Shown here: positions 52,021-62,300 of the stretch, in pieces
Layout: each line of letters starts with the position of its first letter
Numbering within the stretch: position 1 is the stretch's first letter
NCBI RefSeq assembly: GCF_000297395.2
Contig: NZ_HF570108.1
Coordinates: 4,870,536 to 4,934,535, forward strand
Reading direction: 5' to 3'
Source: Micromonospora lupini str. Lupac 08
GTDB taxonomy: Bacteria > Actinomycetota > Actinomycetes > Mycobacteriales > Micromonosporaceae
DNA: 64,000 nt
The notes under the pieces: model-generated
The model's input: only the letters and a program-made list of their open reading frames with translations
Databases searched by the model: none
Told to the model about the DNA's origin: nothing
Made by a program: the position numbers and the translations under genes

Positions 52021-53464
52021 ACTCGTGCCAGTGCCTGGGACAGTCGCTCGATCTGGCCCGTCGCACGGACGCCCTGCACCCCCTGCAGGATCACGGCTGC
52101 TTCGGCCTGGTGCTGCTCGACGCGCCTGGTGTCACCCTGCCGAGCGTACGACAGGGCCAGCCCTTCGTGGCAGGTGGCGGCCCACAGGTGACTCGGTCCG
52201 ACCGACGCCACGTACACATCGAGCGCTTTGCGGCAGGCCTGCATTGCCTCCACGGCGTCGGCGGTTTGGGCGAGCGCAATGCCGATCCAGGACATGCTGT
52301 ACGCGTAGCGGGGATGGTGCTCCCCGTACAGGACCTCGTAGGTTTCCAACGCGCGACGGTGGCAGGCGAGCGCTTCCTCATGTCGGCCCTGTCCCTGGAG
52401 CGCCTCGCCCAGTCCGTCGTACGCCTAAGCGACGCGGGGGTCATGCGGGTCGGCGTAGAGGTTGTGGATGTCAAGCACCTCGCGATGAGCTGCCTCCGCG
52501 TCGGCATACCGACCGAGGCCGCTTAGCGCGTGACCCTCGGCGTTCCGGGTCGCCGCCACCGGTGGGCTGGACGTACCGAGGACAAGGGTGCGGATCCTCT
52601 TTGCCTCGGTGTACGCCTTCAGTGCTTCGTCGAAGTGGCCGAGCCCGCGCAGCGCATGGCCGATGCCGTCGTACGCGTGGGAAACCTTCAGGTCCTCGCA
52701 GCCAGGGCGTGCCCGCGGAGGTCCATCGCGTCCGCGAGTCGACGCCGCCACCGTGTTCGGCTCGACGCCCGTTCCATCGCCATGGTCATCAGCTGCTCGA
52801 CAGCCCGGAACCTTCGACGCGCTGCCAGGAAGTGTCCCGCCCGGTTCATGACCTCAAGCAACGCGTCGGAGGTCGAGCGGTCGTCGGAGTGCTCGACGAG
52901 CGCGAGGACGTGTGGCAGATACCGCTCGCACTCCGCCCAGCACGCGTCGGACTCCACGTTATTCGGGAACACCTGGGCGAGCGAACTCGCGACGCGCCCA
53001 GCAACTTTGCGGTAAGTCCTCGGCGACATCTCGGATCGGGTCATCGCCTGCACAAGCCGATGCACGGAGACGCTGCTGTCGGAGCGGTTCACCAGCGAGT
53101 ACGCCCGCAACGTCGTAACAGCGTCGTCTGCTTTGTCGGACGCCGATCCGCCGCGCGACGAGAGGGTCAGACGGCGGCTCGCGGCGAGGGACAGTAGGTC
53201 GAGGGATATGTCCTGGGGAGCGAGGAATGCTGCGGCCGACAGCATGTCGACGGCGGCACGGGAGCGTCGGCGGGCGGCCTCGACCGACATCGACCAGGTG
53301 CCGGCGGCGGTGTACCCCCGCAGTCGCTTGTGCGTCCGCCGCAGCTCGTTGGAGCGGTCACGCAAGCTTTTTGAGGCGACCGCCGCAGGTTCACCCACCA
53401 CGACGGTCACCGCCAACCCCGATGGCCTGGCCGAATTGACCCAGAGCGCCGTGCCGATTCGCAA
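51996..53464 (-). pseudogene. NB-ARC/TPR-type protein remnant
   Basis: The first frame (53464-52688) has a winged-helix-like segment (AFLAPQDISLDLL…TTLRAYSLVNRSDSSVSVHRLVQAMTR) and start of TPR repeats. After a frameshift, 52751-52425 gives TPRs (GHALRGLGHFDEALKAYTEAKRIR, GHALSGLGRYADAEAAHREVLDI). An in-frame TAG then precedes more TPRs (GEALQGQGRHEEALACHRRALETYEVLYG…) to 51996. The NB-ARC ATPase in front is missing. Three independent lesions make this dead. Confidence 0.82.
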
Positions 53465-53520
53465 ACGTATCGACGGCTAGTGGAAGGACCTTGGTCAGCC
53501 CTTGACGGAGGGCCGAGGCG

Positions 53521-54597
53521 TTAACGGATGGTGAAGGTCAGCGGGTTCGAGATGCCGAGGCCGCCGTGGGAATCGTGGACCCGCACGGTGAAGGTGGACG
53601 ACGTGCCGGCCGACAGGGCCGTCTGGAACTGGTAGCGCTGTCCGCTGTTGGTCGGCGTCACGGCCAGCCGGGTTGCGCCGAGGTAAAGCTCCACCCGGCT
53701 GACGAGGTCCCCGGGATCGGTGTCGGCGACGTCGGCGACCAGCGTGACGGTCGTCGGCTCGAGGAAGTAGGTCTGCCCGCCGGGGGTGCTCAACGCCACC
53801 GCCGGCGGGTGGTTGGTGCCGGTGGACGCCGGCGTCACCACCGTGACCAGCAACGGCGGCGCAGCGCCAGACAGCGACTGGTCGGTGCCGGCCGAGACGT
53901 ACAGCACGAAGGTGGTGCTGGTGCCGGGCTCCCCGATGGGTGGTGTCCACAGCGCCTCGTACCGGTCACCGGTCGTCCTCACCCCCCGGGCCGCCGTGAC
54001 GCCGTCCACCTGGAACGACACCGAGGTGATGCCGTGTCCGCCTCCCACGGTCGCGGTCGCCGCCAGCAGGACGGTTCCCGGCGTGGTGTACACCGCGCCG
54101 GCGGTCGGGCTGAGCCAGGTGACGATCGCCGGGTAGTCAGCGACCGGCGGTGTGGTCGTCCGGGTCGGCGTCACGCTGGGCAGGACGCCGCCGGTGCACG
54201 TGACGCCGTTGAGCGTGAACGACGCCGGTATGGGGTTGCTGCCCGACCAGGCGCCAACGAAACCGATGTTCGCGGAGCCATCGGTGCCCAGGGTCGCGTT
54301 CCAGCCCAGATTGGTCGCGCTGACCTGCTGGCCCGCCTGGGCCCAGGTGGCGCTCCAGGTTTGCGTGAGCCGCTGGTCGACTGCAGGGAACGCGAACCGC
54401 AGCGTCCACCCGTTGACCAGGTCACCCAAGTTGGTGACCGCGATGTCAGCGTGGAAGCCACCGGTCCACTGGCTGGTGACGACGTAGTTCACCCGACACC
54501 CGGCCGCCGCGTTCGCCGCACTGGCGTGTGAGATCGCGGCCGTCATCGCGACCATGGCAACAGCGATGGCGGCCACAGCAGTCAGCGACTTCCGCAT
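53521..54597 (-). CDS. Secreted CBM2 protein with Ig-like repeats
   Basis: The 358-residue product has a Sec signal peptide (LTAVAAIAVAMVAMTAAISHASA). A cellulose/chitin-binding CBM2 domain follows (about 33-137: CRVNYVVTSQWTGGFHADIAVTNLGDLVNGWTLRFAFP…WNATLGTDGSANIGFVGAWSGSNPIPASFTLNGVTC) with the terminal cysteine pair. After a Pro/Thr linker come two Ig-like domains (about 150-250 and 260-358). No catalytic domain is present, so it is a binding or adhesion protein, or the remainder of a larger glycosidase. Confidence 0.85.
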   Translation of the reverse strand: MRKSLTAVAAIAVAMVAMTAAISHASAANAAAGCRVNYVVTSQWTGGFHADIAVTNLGDLVNGWTLRFAFPAVDQRLTQTWSATWAQAGQQVSATNLGWNATLGTDGSANIGFVGAWSGSNPIPASFTLNGVTCTGGVLPSVTPTRTTTPPVADYPAIVTWLSPTAGAVYTTPGTVLLAATATVGGGHGITSVSFQVDGVTAARGVRTTGDRYEALWTPPIGEPGTSTTFVLYVSAGTDQSLSGAAPPLLVTVVTPASTGTNHPPAVALSTPGGQTYFLEPTTVTLVADVADTDPGDLVSRVELYLGATRLAVTPTNSGQRYQFQTALSAGTSSTFTVRVHDSHGGLGISNPLTFTIR

Positions 54598-54836
54598 GGC
54601 ACACCTCGCCGAAGATAGTTAAACGTCTATGAATATGTCGACTGTCCTGCTGCTCCGCCTTCCTGTCAAGGCACGCACGGCAGTCCTGCCGCCGGCAGGA
54701 CAAGGACAGCCTGCCCATGGCTGATCGGCAGCGGCCACAGCGCCGAGCAGGCAGAAGAGTGGATAGCGCAGCTTCCCACCTGGACCGCGACTGACCGCCA
54801 GGTCCTGGACGACTTCGCGTCAAAGAACGCAACGAA
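54598..54836. other. Spacer with an unidentified gene piece
   Basis: The plus strand reads LIGSGHSAEQAEEWIAQLPTWTATDRQVLDDFASKNATKWAAKSQNKQ, which looks protein-like but has no start and no family I recognise. Confidence 0.35.
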
Positions 54837-55055
54837 GTGGGCGGCCAAGTCCCAGAACAAGCAACGCCCGACGAGGTCCTTCTCGACGTCGACGACGTCG
54901 CGCTCGGTCACACCGGTGTCATGCGCTGGAACCCGCGGGACAAGTGGGTCATCTCCAAAGGGACCACCCACCCACCGATCATCGAAGAGACCACCTTCGA
55001 ACAGGCGCAGACACTGCTCGCACGACACGCGCCAAGTGAGGCAATGGCGGGCTGA
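54837..55055 (+). pseudogene. Serine recombinase, recombinase-domain fragment
   Basis: The frame encodes QATPDEVLLDVDDVALGHTGVMRWNPRDKWVISKGTTHPPIIEETTFEQAQTLLARHAPS, which matches the recombinase domain of large serine recombinases (LIDVDDVALGHTT…WIWSKEIVHPPII). The catalytic N-terminal domain and the zinc ribbon are missing. Confidence 0.65.
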
Positions 55056-55200
55056 AGGCTATACATGGCGGGCCATCGCTGCCTGCGCCGACGACGCGTG
55101 GGGCACCGACTCCCACGGCAACCAACTGTTCGGCGAAGACCTGTGCCTGGAGAGTGCGCGGCTGCTCGGCGAGAATCCGAACGCCGACCCCTGGAACTGA
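55020..55200 (+). pseudogene. Small conserved protein fragment
   Basis: A frame reading RQVRQWRAEGYTWRAIAACADDAWGTDSHGNQLFGEDLCLESARLLGENPNADPWN ends in a natural stop at 55200. The pattern (HTH-like start, then GNQL.GEDLC..A..LLGE.P...PWN) recurs in actinobacterial small proteins of unknown function. Its start is lost in the recombinase fragment. Confidence 0.45.
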
Positions 55201-55515
55201 TCGCCCGTCCGTCTTCGCGGCTTCTTCGCGGCGCGGCCTGAGGGCAGCATGCGCCCTTGCGCCTGGCAGCGGCGGCGGACCCGGCCGTCGCTGCAGGCCG
55301 ACGTCCGGGACTGTGGTCGGCCGGCATGTTGCGTCCGCAGCACGACAGCTTCGATGCCGGACCACGGCACCACCGCAAGTGACCACAAGCGCGTCCAGCA
55401 ATGGCCGCTCCGCGCCTGGTAACCCGTCGACTACAGGGTCACCGCGACAGCCGAAGGCGATGTCGACCTCGAGGCCTACACGCCCCGCAGAAGGTCACCC
55501 GCGATGTGATGGCCG
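55201..55515. other. About 315 bp without a recognisable gene
   Basis: Only composition-driven frames are seen; no ribosome site, repeat or motif. Confidence 0.4.
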
Positions 55516-56394
55516 TTACAGCGGATGCACCGACTCGTCGCTGTCGACGGCGGTGGCGGCCCAGGAGGCGAGAAGAGCCAGCGCCTGGGCGGTCGGTGAG
55601 GCCGGCTCGGCGGCGTAGATGGTCAGGGTGAGGTCCGGCTCGGCGCGCAGGTCCATGCTCTCGTACGCCAGGGTGAGCTCGCCGACGACGTGGTGGTGGA
55701 ACTTCTTGGTGCCGGTGCCGTGGGTGCGCACGTTGTGGGCGCCCCAGCGGCGGCGGAAGTCGTCGCTGCGGGTGGACAACTCGCCGACCAGGTCGTGTAG
55801 GCCCTTGTCGTGTGGGTCCTTGCCGGCTGCGGTGCGCAGGTTCGCGACGGTCATGTCGGCGGCAAGGTTCCAGTCGGGGTAGAAGCGGCGGGCGGCGCTG
55901 TCGAGGAAGGTGAACCGGCCGAAGTTGGGCACGTTCGCCGGGTCGATGTAGAGGTCGCTGTACATGGCTCGGCCGAGGTGGTTGGCGGCGAGCAGGTCCT
56001 GCCGGTTGTTGACCAGGATCGCCGGGGTGGTGATGGCGTCGAGCGACCATTGCAGGCTGGGCCGGGCGGTCCACTGCTTCGGTCGGCGGCTCGGCCGCAG
56101 CAGCGCGTTGCTGCCGTTCGCCTCCTGTGCGAGGCGGAGCAGGTGGGTCCGTTCGGCGTCGTCGAGCTGCAGTGCCCGGGCGATGGCGTCCAGCACGCTG
56201 GCGGAGACACCGGCCAGCTGACCGCGTTCGAGTTTCGCGTAGTACTCGACGCTCATCCCGGCCAGCGCGGCAACCTCACTGCGCCGTAGCCCTGGCACCC
56301 GTCGCTGCCCGGAGGTCGGGATCCCGGCCTGCTCCGGGGTGATCTTGGCGCGGCGGGTGGTGAGGAACTCGCGTGCTTCGACTCGGTTGTCCAC
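55516..56394 (-). CDS. XRE-family regulator with MmyB-like ligand domain
   Basis: Starting at GTG 56394 the product has 292 residues. The N-terminal HTH reads GLRRSEVAALAGMSVEYYAKLERGQLAGVSASVLDAIARALQLDDAERTHLLRLA. The C-terminal PAS-like MmyB domain has LQWSLDAITTPAILVNNRQDLLAANHLGRAMYSDLY and HHHVVGELTLAYESMDL; it may bind a fatty acid or similar ligand. It is divergent to a Bcr-type transporter, its probable target. Confidence 0.9.
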   Translation of the reverse strand: MDNRVEAREFLTTRRAKITPEQAGIPTSGQRRVPGLRRSEVAALAGMSVEYYAKLERGQLAGVSASVLDAIARALQLDDAERTHLLRLAQEANGSNALLRPSRRPKQWTARPSLQWSLDAITTPAILVNNRQDLLAANHLGRAMYSDLYIDPANVPNFGRFTFLDSAARRFYPDWNLAADMTVANLRTAAGKDPHDKGLHDLVGELSTRSDDFRRRWGAHNVRTHGTGTKKFHHHVVGELTLAYESMDLRAEPDLTLTIYAAEPASPTAQALALLASWAATAVDSDESVHPL

Positions 56395-56495
56395 GACTTC
56401 GACGATACGACGGGCCGCGGAGAGGTGCGATGTACTGCTGGTACACCCATCGTCAGGGCCTTTTCCGGGTGCGGCGTGCGAGATCTGCTTGATGC

Positions 56496-57824
56496 ATGAC
56501 CGCGGTATCAACCACCCGGATGGACGAGACGTCCCCGCTCACGTCCGCCACCGAAGCCAGTGTCGTTCCCGACCCGGTACGCCGTCAGGCCCGGATCACC
56601 TCCGCCCTGGTCGCGACCGTGATCCTCCTGACCGCGATCGCCCCGCTGGCGACCGACATGTACGTGCCAGCGTTCCCCCGCGTCGCCGGGGACCTGTCGG
56701 CGTCCGCGACGCAGGTGCAGCTCACCCTGACCACGTTCTTCGTCGGGATGGCGTTGGGCCAGTTGATCGGCGGGCCGGTCTCCGACCAGCGCGGCCGGCG
56801 CCGGCCGCTGATCGCCGCGATCGTGATGATGAGCGTTGCCTCGGTCGTCTGTGCTCTCGCCCCGTCCATCGGCGTGATGATGGTCGCCCGGCTGGTGCAG
56901 GGCTTCAGTGGCGGCTGGGCGATGGTGATCGGCCGGGCGGTGATCGTCGACCTGGCGGCCGGCGCGCGGCTGGTTCGCCTGCTGAACGTGATCGCCGGTG
57001 TCGGCGGCGTCGCCCCGATCGCCGGTCCGCTGCTGGGCGCGGTCATCCTGCAGATGTCGCACTGGCGGGTGTCGTTCTGGGTCGTCGCGGCCCTGGGTGT
57101 GGTGATGACGCTGGCGGTGCTGCTCGCCGTGCCGGAGTCGCTGCCGTTCGATCGCCGCCACGGTGGTGGCCTGCGGGCGTTCGCCGTTGCCGGGCGGCAG
57201 GTCCTCGCTCAGCGCCGTTACGTCGGGTACCTGCTGGTCAGCGGTTCAGCGATGGGTGCGCTGTTTGCGTATGTCGCCACCTCCGCGTTCGTGTTGCAGT
57301 CGATGAATGGAATGTCGCCCATCGCGTACTCGGTCGACTTCGCCGTCAATGCCGGCGGCATGACGGTGGCGGCTCTGATCGCCGCACGGCTGGCCGGGCG
57401 GGTCGCCACCCGCAAGGTCATTCTCGTCGGGCAGGCCGCGGCCCTCGCCGCGGGTGTGGCGATGCTCGTCGGCGCGCTGTGGCTCGGCACACCGATGCTG
57501 CTCGCGGTGGTCTGCTTCTTCGTGCTGATGAGCGCCCAAGGCCTCATCGGCCCCAACGGCGGCGCGCTCGCCTCTGCGGAGGTGCCCGAGCATCCCGGGA
57601 CCGGTTCGGCGATTCTCGGGTTCGTCCAGTGGGTCGCCGCCGGGATCATCGCCCCGATCGCCGGGCTCGGCGGCGAGCACACCGCTGTGCCGATGGCACT
57701 GCTCATGGTCGCCGGCGCGGCGCTCTCGATGATCGGCCTGCTCGTGCTGGCCCGCCCGGAAAAGACGGCGGCGGCGGGCGCCGCAACAGCAGGTAACGGT
57801 GTCCTGCACCACAGCGCGCCCTGA
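56496..57824 (+). CDS. Bcr/CflA-type multidrug MFS transporter
   Basis: The 442-residue product has about 12 membrane helices with LLTAIAPLATDMYVPAFPRVAGDLSASATQVQLTLTTFFVGMALGQLIGGPVSDQRGRRRPL, the Bcr/CflA signature. It should export drugs or small metabolites by proton antiport. The start ATG at 56496 has no strong ribosome site. It is divergent to an XRE regulator 100 bp away. Confidence 0.9.
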   Translation: MTAVSTTRMDETSPLTSATEASVVPDPVRRQARITSALVATVILLTAIAPLATDMYVPAFPRVAGDLSASATQVQLTLTTFFVGMALGQLIGGPVSDQRGRRRPLIAAIVMMSVASVVCALAPSIGVMMVARLVQGFSGGWAMVIGRAVIVDLAAGARLVRLLNVIAGVGGVAPIAGPLLGAVILQMSHWRVSFWVVAALGVVMTLAVLLAVPESLPFDRRHGGGLRAFAVAGRQVLAQRRYVGYLLVSGSAMGALFAYVATSAFVLQSMNGMSPIAYSVDFAVNAGGMTVAALIAARLAGRVATRKVILVGQAAALAAGVAMLVGALWLGTPMLLAVVCFFVLMSAQGLIGPNGGALASAEVPEHPGTGSAILGFVQWVAAGIIAPIAGLGGEHTAVPMALLMVAGAALSMIGLLVLARPEKTAAAGAATAGNGVLHHSAP

Positions 57825-57988
57825 ACTCCAGGGCCGTACCGGACCCTTCCTTGCCGGCCTGATCGGCTGGAGCAGCGCCCCCGCTTGTGTAAGGGGTACT
57901 GGCAGTACACCCATTGGCAGAGACTCGCAGCGCCGCCGCACCTGTGGTGAGGTGCAGGTAGGTCAGCATCACGTCACCGGAGGACATC

Positions 57989-59032
57989 ATCTTCACCGTC
58001 AACGCCATCGCCGCGCCTTCTGCCACCGAACCGCTCGTGCGTACCACTATCGAGCGGCGGGACCTGGGCCCGCGCGATGTTCTCATCGAAATCCGCTACG
58101 CCGGCATCTGCCACTCCGACATCCACACCGTGCGCGGCGACTGGGGCAGCGTTCCCTACCCGCTCACCGTTGGCCACGAAATCGTCGGCCGGATCACCGA
58201 GGTCGGCGCCGACGTCACCCGCCACGCCGTCGGCGACCGCGCTGGTGTGGGCTGCATGGTCAACTCGTGTCGCGAGTGCGAGAACTGCCGCACCGGAAAC
58301 GAGCAGTACTGCCTCAAGGGCAACACCCAGACGTACGCGGGCGTCGACCGGGACGGCACCGTGACCCAGGGCGGGTACTCGACCCACGTCGTCGTGGACG
58401 AGGACTTCGTGCTGCGGGTGCCGGAAAGCATCCCGTACGAGGCGGCCGCGCCGATGCTGTGCGCGGGCATCACCACCTATTCTCCGTTGGCGCACTGGAA
58501 CGCTGGCCCCGGCAAGAAGGTCGCCGTGGTGGGCCTCGGTGGTCTGGGCCACATGGCTGTCAAGATCGCCGCGGCGATGGGCGCTGAGGTGACCGTGCTG
58601 TCGCAGACGCTGGGCAAGAAGGACGACGGCCTGCGCTTCGGCGCCGAGCACTACTACGCCACCAAGGACCCGGCGACGTTCGAGGCGCTCAAGAACAGCT
58701 TCGACCTGATCATCAACACGGTCAGCGCACCCATCGACATGGCCAGCTACCTCGGTCTGCTGCGTCTGGACGGCACGCTTGTCAGCGTGGGCGCCCCGCC
58801 GGAGCCGCTGCCGGTGCCGGTGTTCGCGTTGTTCGGCAATCGACGCTCGTTTGCCGGCTCCAGCATCGGCAGCATCGCCGAGACGCAGGAGATGCTGGAC
58901 TTCTGCGCCGAGCGCGGCATCGCTCCCGAGGTCGAAGTCATCGGCGCCGAGGCCGTCAACGACGCGTACGAGCGGGTCCTCGCCTCGGACGTGCGCTACC
59001 GGTTCGTCATCGACATCGACACCCTGCGCTGA
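57989..59032 (+). CDS. Zinc-dependent NAD(P) alcohol dehydrogenase (cinnamyl-ADH-like)
   Basis: The protein has the catalytic-zinc set AGICHSDIHTVRG and GHEIVGR, the structural-zinc cysteines in CRECENCRTGNEQYC and the cofactor loop VVGLGGLGHMAVKIAAAMGAEVTVLS. It reduces aldehydes or oxidises alcohols. The first usual start is GTG 58037, but the conserved N-terminus FTVNAIAAPSATEPL continues upstream, and GGAGG (57979-57983) stands 5 nt before an ATC at 57989. Either ATC starts the protein or the ATG was lost by one substitution, leaving a weak GTG start. Confidence 0.88.
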   Translation: MFTVNAIAAPSATEPLVRTTIERRDLGPRDVLIEIRYAGICHSDIHTVRGDWGSVPYPLTVGHEIVGRITEVGADVTRHAVGDRAGVGCMVNSCRECENCRTGNEQYCLKGNTQTYAGVDRDGTVTQGGYSTHVVVDEDFVLRVPESIPYEAAAPMLCAGITTYSPLAHWNAGPGKKVAVVGLGGLGHMAVKIAAAMGAEVTVLSQTLGKKDDGLRFGAEHYYATKDPATFEALKNSFDLIINTVSAPIDMASYLGLLRLDGTLVSVGAPPEPLPVPVFALFGNRRSFAGSSIGSIAETQEMLDFCAERGIAPEVEVIGAEAVNDAYERVLASDVRYRFVIDIDTLR

Positions 59033-59293
59033 CCTTCTCTGTTGTGCGCCAGGGCCCGTCGAACGGCGGACCCTGGCGGAGTCAGGCCGCGGCGACCACA
59101 ACAGGAAGGTACTCGGCGACAGTCGGCACGGCAGGCCGGTTACTGCCGGTGAGGTCGGCGGCGGTAAGGCCGAGATGCTTGAGCATCGTTCGGGGGCTCT
59201 CACTGGATGTGCGGCTGATCGTCAAGGGCTTCAAACCCTCACCTGACGACGCGGGTTGAGCGATTGTTCGGAATAGGGTGGTGGGTCAACGGG
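59033..59293. other. Spacer, no gene seen
   Basis: No recognisable gene or repeat lies between the dehydrogenase stop and the terminator hairpin. Confidence 0.4.
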
Positions 59294-59337
59294 GACCGAC
59301 CTGGCGCAGGTACCTCGGTACCTGCGCCAGGTTGGTC
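59294..59337. terminator. Bidirectional terminator
   Basis: CCTGGCGCAGGTACC (59300-59314) and its exact complement (59317-59331) form a 15-bp stem with a 2-nt tip, extended by GACC/GGTC outside. It lies between convergent genes. Confidence 0.85.
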
Positions 59338-59355
59338 CGCACCCGGACTACCGGC

Positions 59356-62300
59356 TCACACGCGCTGGAGGGTGAAGCGCTGGTTGGCACCGCCGCCCGG
59401 GGTCCACTGCGAGATGCGGGCGCCGTCGGCGGTCGACGCGTTGAACACGTCCATCGCCAGGCCGCTCTGGCGGTTGACCAGGCTCACCGTGCCGCCGCCC
59501 TGGTCCACCACGCGCCACTGCTGGCTCGCGGCGTTGGAATCGGGTTGCTGGCTGATGTCGGCGCTGGTGCTCGAACTCGCGACCTGCAACACCAGGCCGC
59601 TGTGCCGCGCCCGAATCCGGTAGTAACCGCTACCCGAGTCGACGAAGTCGAACTGCTGGTTGAGCCCGCTGGACACCGACCACTGGATCAGCAGCGCGCC
59701 GGCCGCGGTGGACGCGCCGTTGATGTCCGCAGCCTTGCCGCTGTGCTGGGCCACCAGCCGGTAGTACACGCCGGTCTGCGGACCGCTGCCGCCGCCCGCC
59801 GTCTCCACCGGTCGCCGGGACAGCGCCAGGGCTTGGCCGACATCCGGCAGGGGCCGCAGCCGGTAGGTGTAGGAGTAGTCCCGGTTGGCGAACAGCTTGT
59901 ACTGGTCCAGAGTCTGCGCGCCCCAGCTGTCGTTGCCGCCGACACCCATCTGGCGGTGGTTGAGCCGCAGCACGACCTCCGACCGCCGCGTCAACTGGTA
60001 GTCGTGCCGGGCACCGGTCGACAGGTCCTCCGGGGTGTAGTGCGACGCGTTCACCTCCAGCAGCGGTTCGCCGAACGCGAGCAGGCCACGGCCGCTGCCG
60101 TTGACCAGCGCTACCCACCGCACGTCGGTCTTGTTGCCGTTCTCCTGCGGCCGGATGTAACCGGTCCACTGCCCCGAGACGGTCGAGGAGTACACACCGA
60201 CGTCGGACCCGCTGTTGCGGTCCCAGTGGTTCTCCTCCGGCCCACGGCCGTAGTAGCGCACCTGCTCCAGGTCCGCGGGCAGGAACAGGATCGTGCCCAC
60301 CTCTGGGATGTACGGCAGGCTGGTCGCCCCGGGGTGCAGGGTGTTGTCCACCTTGATCTCCCCGTTGCCGTACACCGTGTACGTCGTGGTGTACGTCGAC
60401 GTGGTGCTGGTCGGCAGGGTGCCGGTGACCGCGATCCGGACGGCGCGGTCCGACGGCTTGCTGACGGAGAACCCGGTCACTTTCCGGTCCAGGCCGGCAC
60501 GCCGCCAGGTGCCGTTGCGGCTGGGCTGGCCGTTGCCCCGGTCGTTGTCGGTGGGCGCGCGCCAGAAGTTCGGCACCGGGCCGGAGTTGACCAGCCGCAC
60601 GCCCATCGCGTCGAACGAGCTGATCGTGCCGGTCGCCTTGGCGAAGACGACGGTGAAGTCCGTGCCCGCGACGGTGACGCGGTCACTGGCCTCGGTGACC
60701 GTCAACGCCGGCACGTCCGCCATCGGCGTCGGCACGAGGGGCGGGCTGGAGAAGTTCACCGGGAGCTGTTGCCGCGCCACCTCGTACCCCGCGTCGGCCC
60801 AGGCCGTGGTGGTCGTAAGTGTGAACGACAGTTCGAGGAAGTACTCCTCCCCCGGCGCCGGGGCGGTCGGCCGCTGCACGGGCAGCTGCACGGTCTTGCT
60901 CGTCAACGGGGCGATGTCGAGCTGCGCGGCGGTGAGGGCTCCACTTTGGACGACCGTGCCGTCGGCGACCAGCGCCCACCGGCCGGTGAACTCGTTGACG
61001 TTGGTGAACAGGTACTCGTTGGTGATCTTGATGACCCCGCTGGTGACGTCCGCGCCCGCCGAGACGTTGATCGCCTGGTAGATCCGCTTGACCTCGGCCG
61101 CCTTGCCGGACGGCCGCCGGTCCGCGGTGACGATGCCGTTGGCACAGAAGTTGCCGTCGTTGGGGTTGTCACCCCAGTCGCCGCCGTACGCGAGGTAGGT
61201 CCCGCTGCTGCCCGACGGGATCGGCCGGCGCAGGCCCTGGTCGACGAAGTCCCAGATGTACCCGCCTTGCAGGACCGGATAGCGCCGGACGATGTCCCAG
61301 TACTCCTTGAAGTTGCCGGTGGAGTTGCCCATCGAGTGCGCGTACTCGATCATCACGTACGGGCGGGTGTCGGAGGTGTCCCTGCCGCGGCTCTCGACCG
61401 TCGACGGGCTCTCGTACATCCGGGACCGGATGTCGCTGACCTCGCGCCGGTTGTCGCCCTCGTACTGGATGATCCGGGTCGGGTCGGCCGAGCGGATCGC
61501 GTTGCGCATCGCCACGAAGTTGCTGCCGCCGCCCGCCTCGTTGCCGAGCGACCAGATGACGACCGACGGGTGGTTCTTGTCGCGGTGCACCATCTGGACG
61601 GCCCGGTCCACGACGGCCGCGGTCCATGCCGAGTTGGAGCCGGGGTAGCTGCCCGACACGCCGTGGGTCTCCAGGTTGGCCTCGTCCATGACGTAGAGGC
61701 CGTACTCGTCGGCGAGGTCGTACCACACCGCGTTGTTGGGGTAGTGCGAGGTCCGGACGGCGTTGATGTTGAGCCGCTTCATCAGCTTGATGTCGGTGAC
61801 CATGTCCTCGCGGGTCAACGCCTGCCCGCGGTCGGGGTTCGTCTCGTGCCGGTTGGTGCCGCGCAACGACACGGGCTGACCGTTGATCCGCATCAGGCCG
61901 CCCGAGATCGTGAACTCGCGGAAGCCGACCCGTGCCGACGCGGTCTGGGTGACCGCGCCGGACGGGTCGCGCAGTTGCAGCACGGCGGTGTAGAGGTTCG
62001 GGTGCTCGGCCGACCAGAGCTTCGGGCCCTGGACGGCCTGGGAACCCTGCGCCGTCGCGTCCTGCCCGACCGGCACCGCGCCCACGTTCACCGGTACCCG
62101 CAGGGGCGATGGCCAGACGGCCTGCCGGTTGGCGTCGTAGAGCTGGACCTCCACCGAGTACGTCCCCGACTGCTGCGCGCCGCGGTTGCGCACCGCGACC
62201 TTCACCGCCAGGTCGGCGTTGGTGTAGTTGTTCCGCAACGGGGTGGTGAGCGTGAAGTCGCGCAGGTGCACCGCGGGCGCCGAGTACAGGAAGACCGGCC

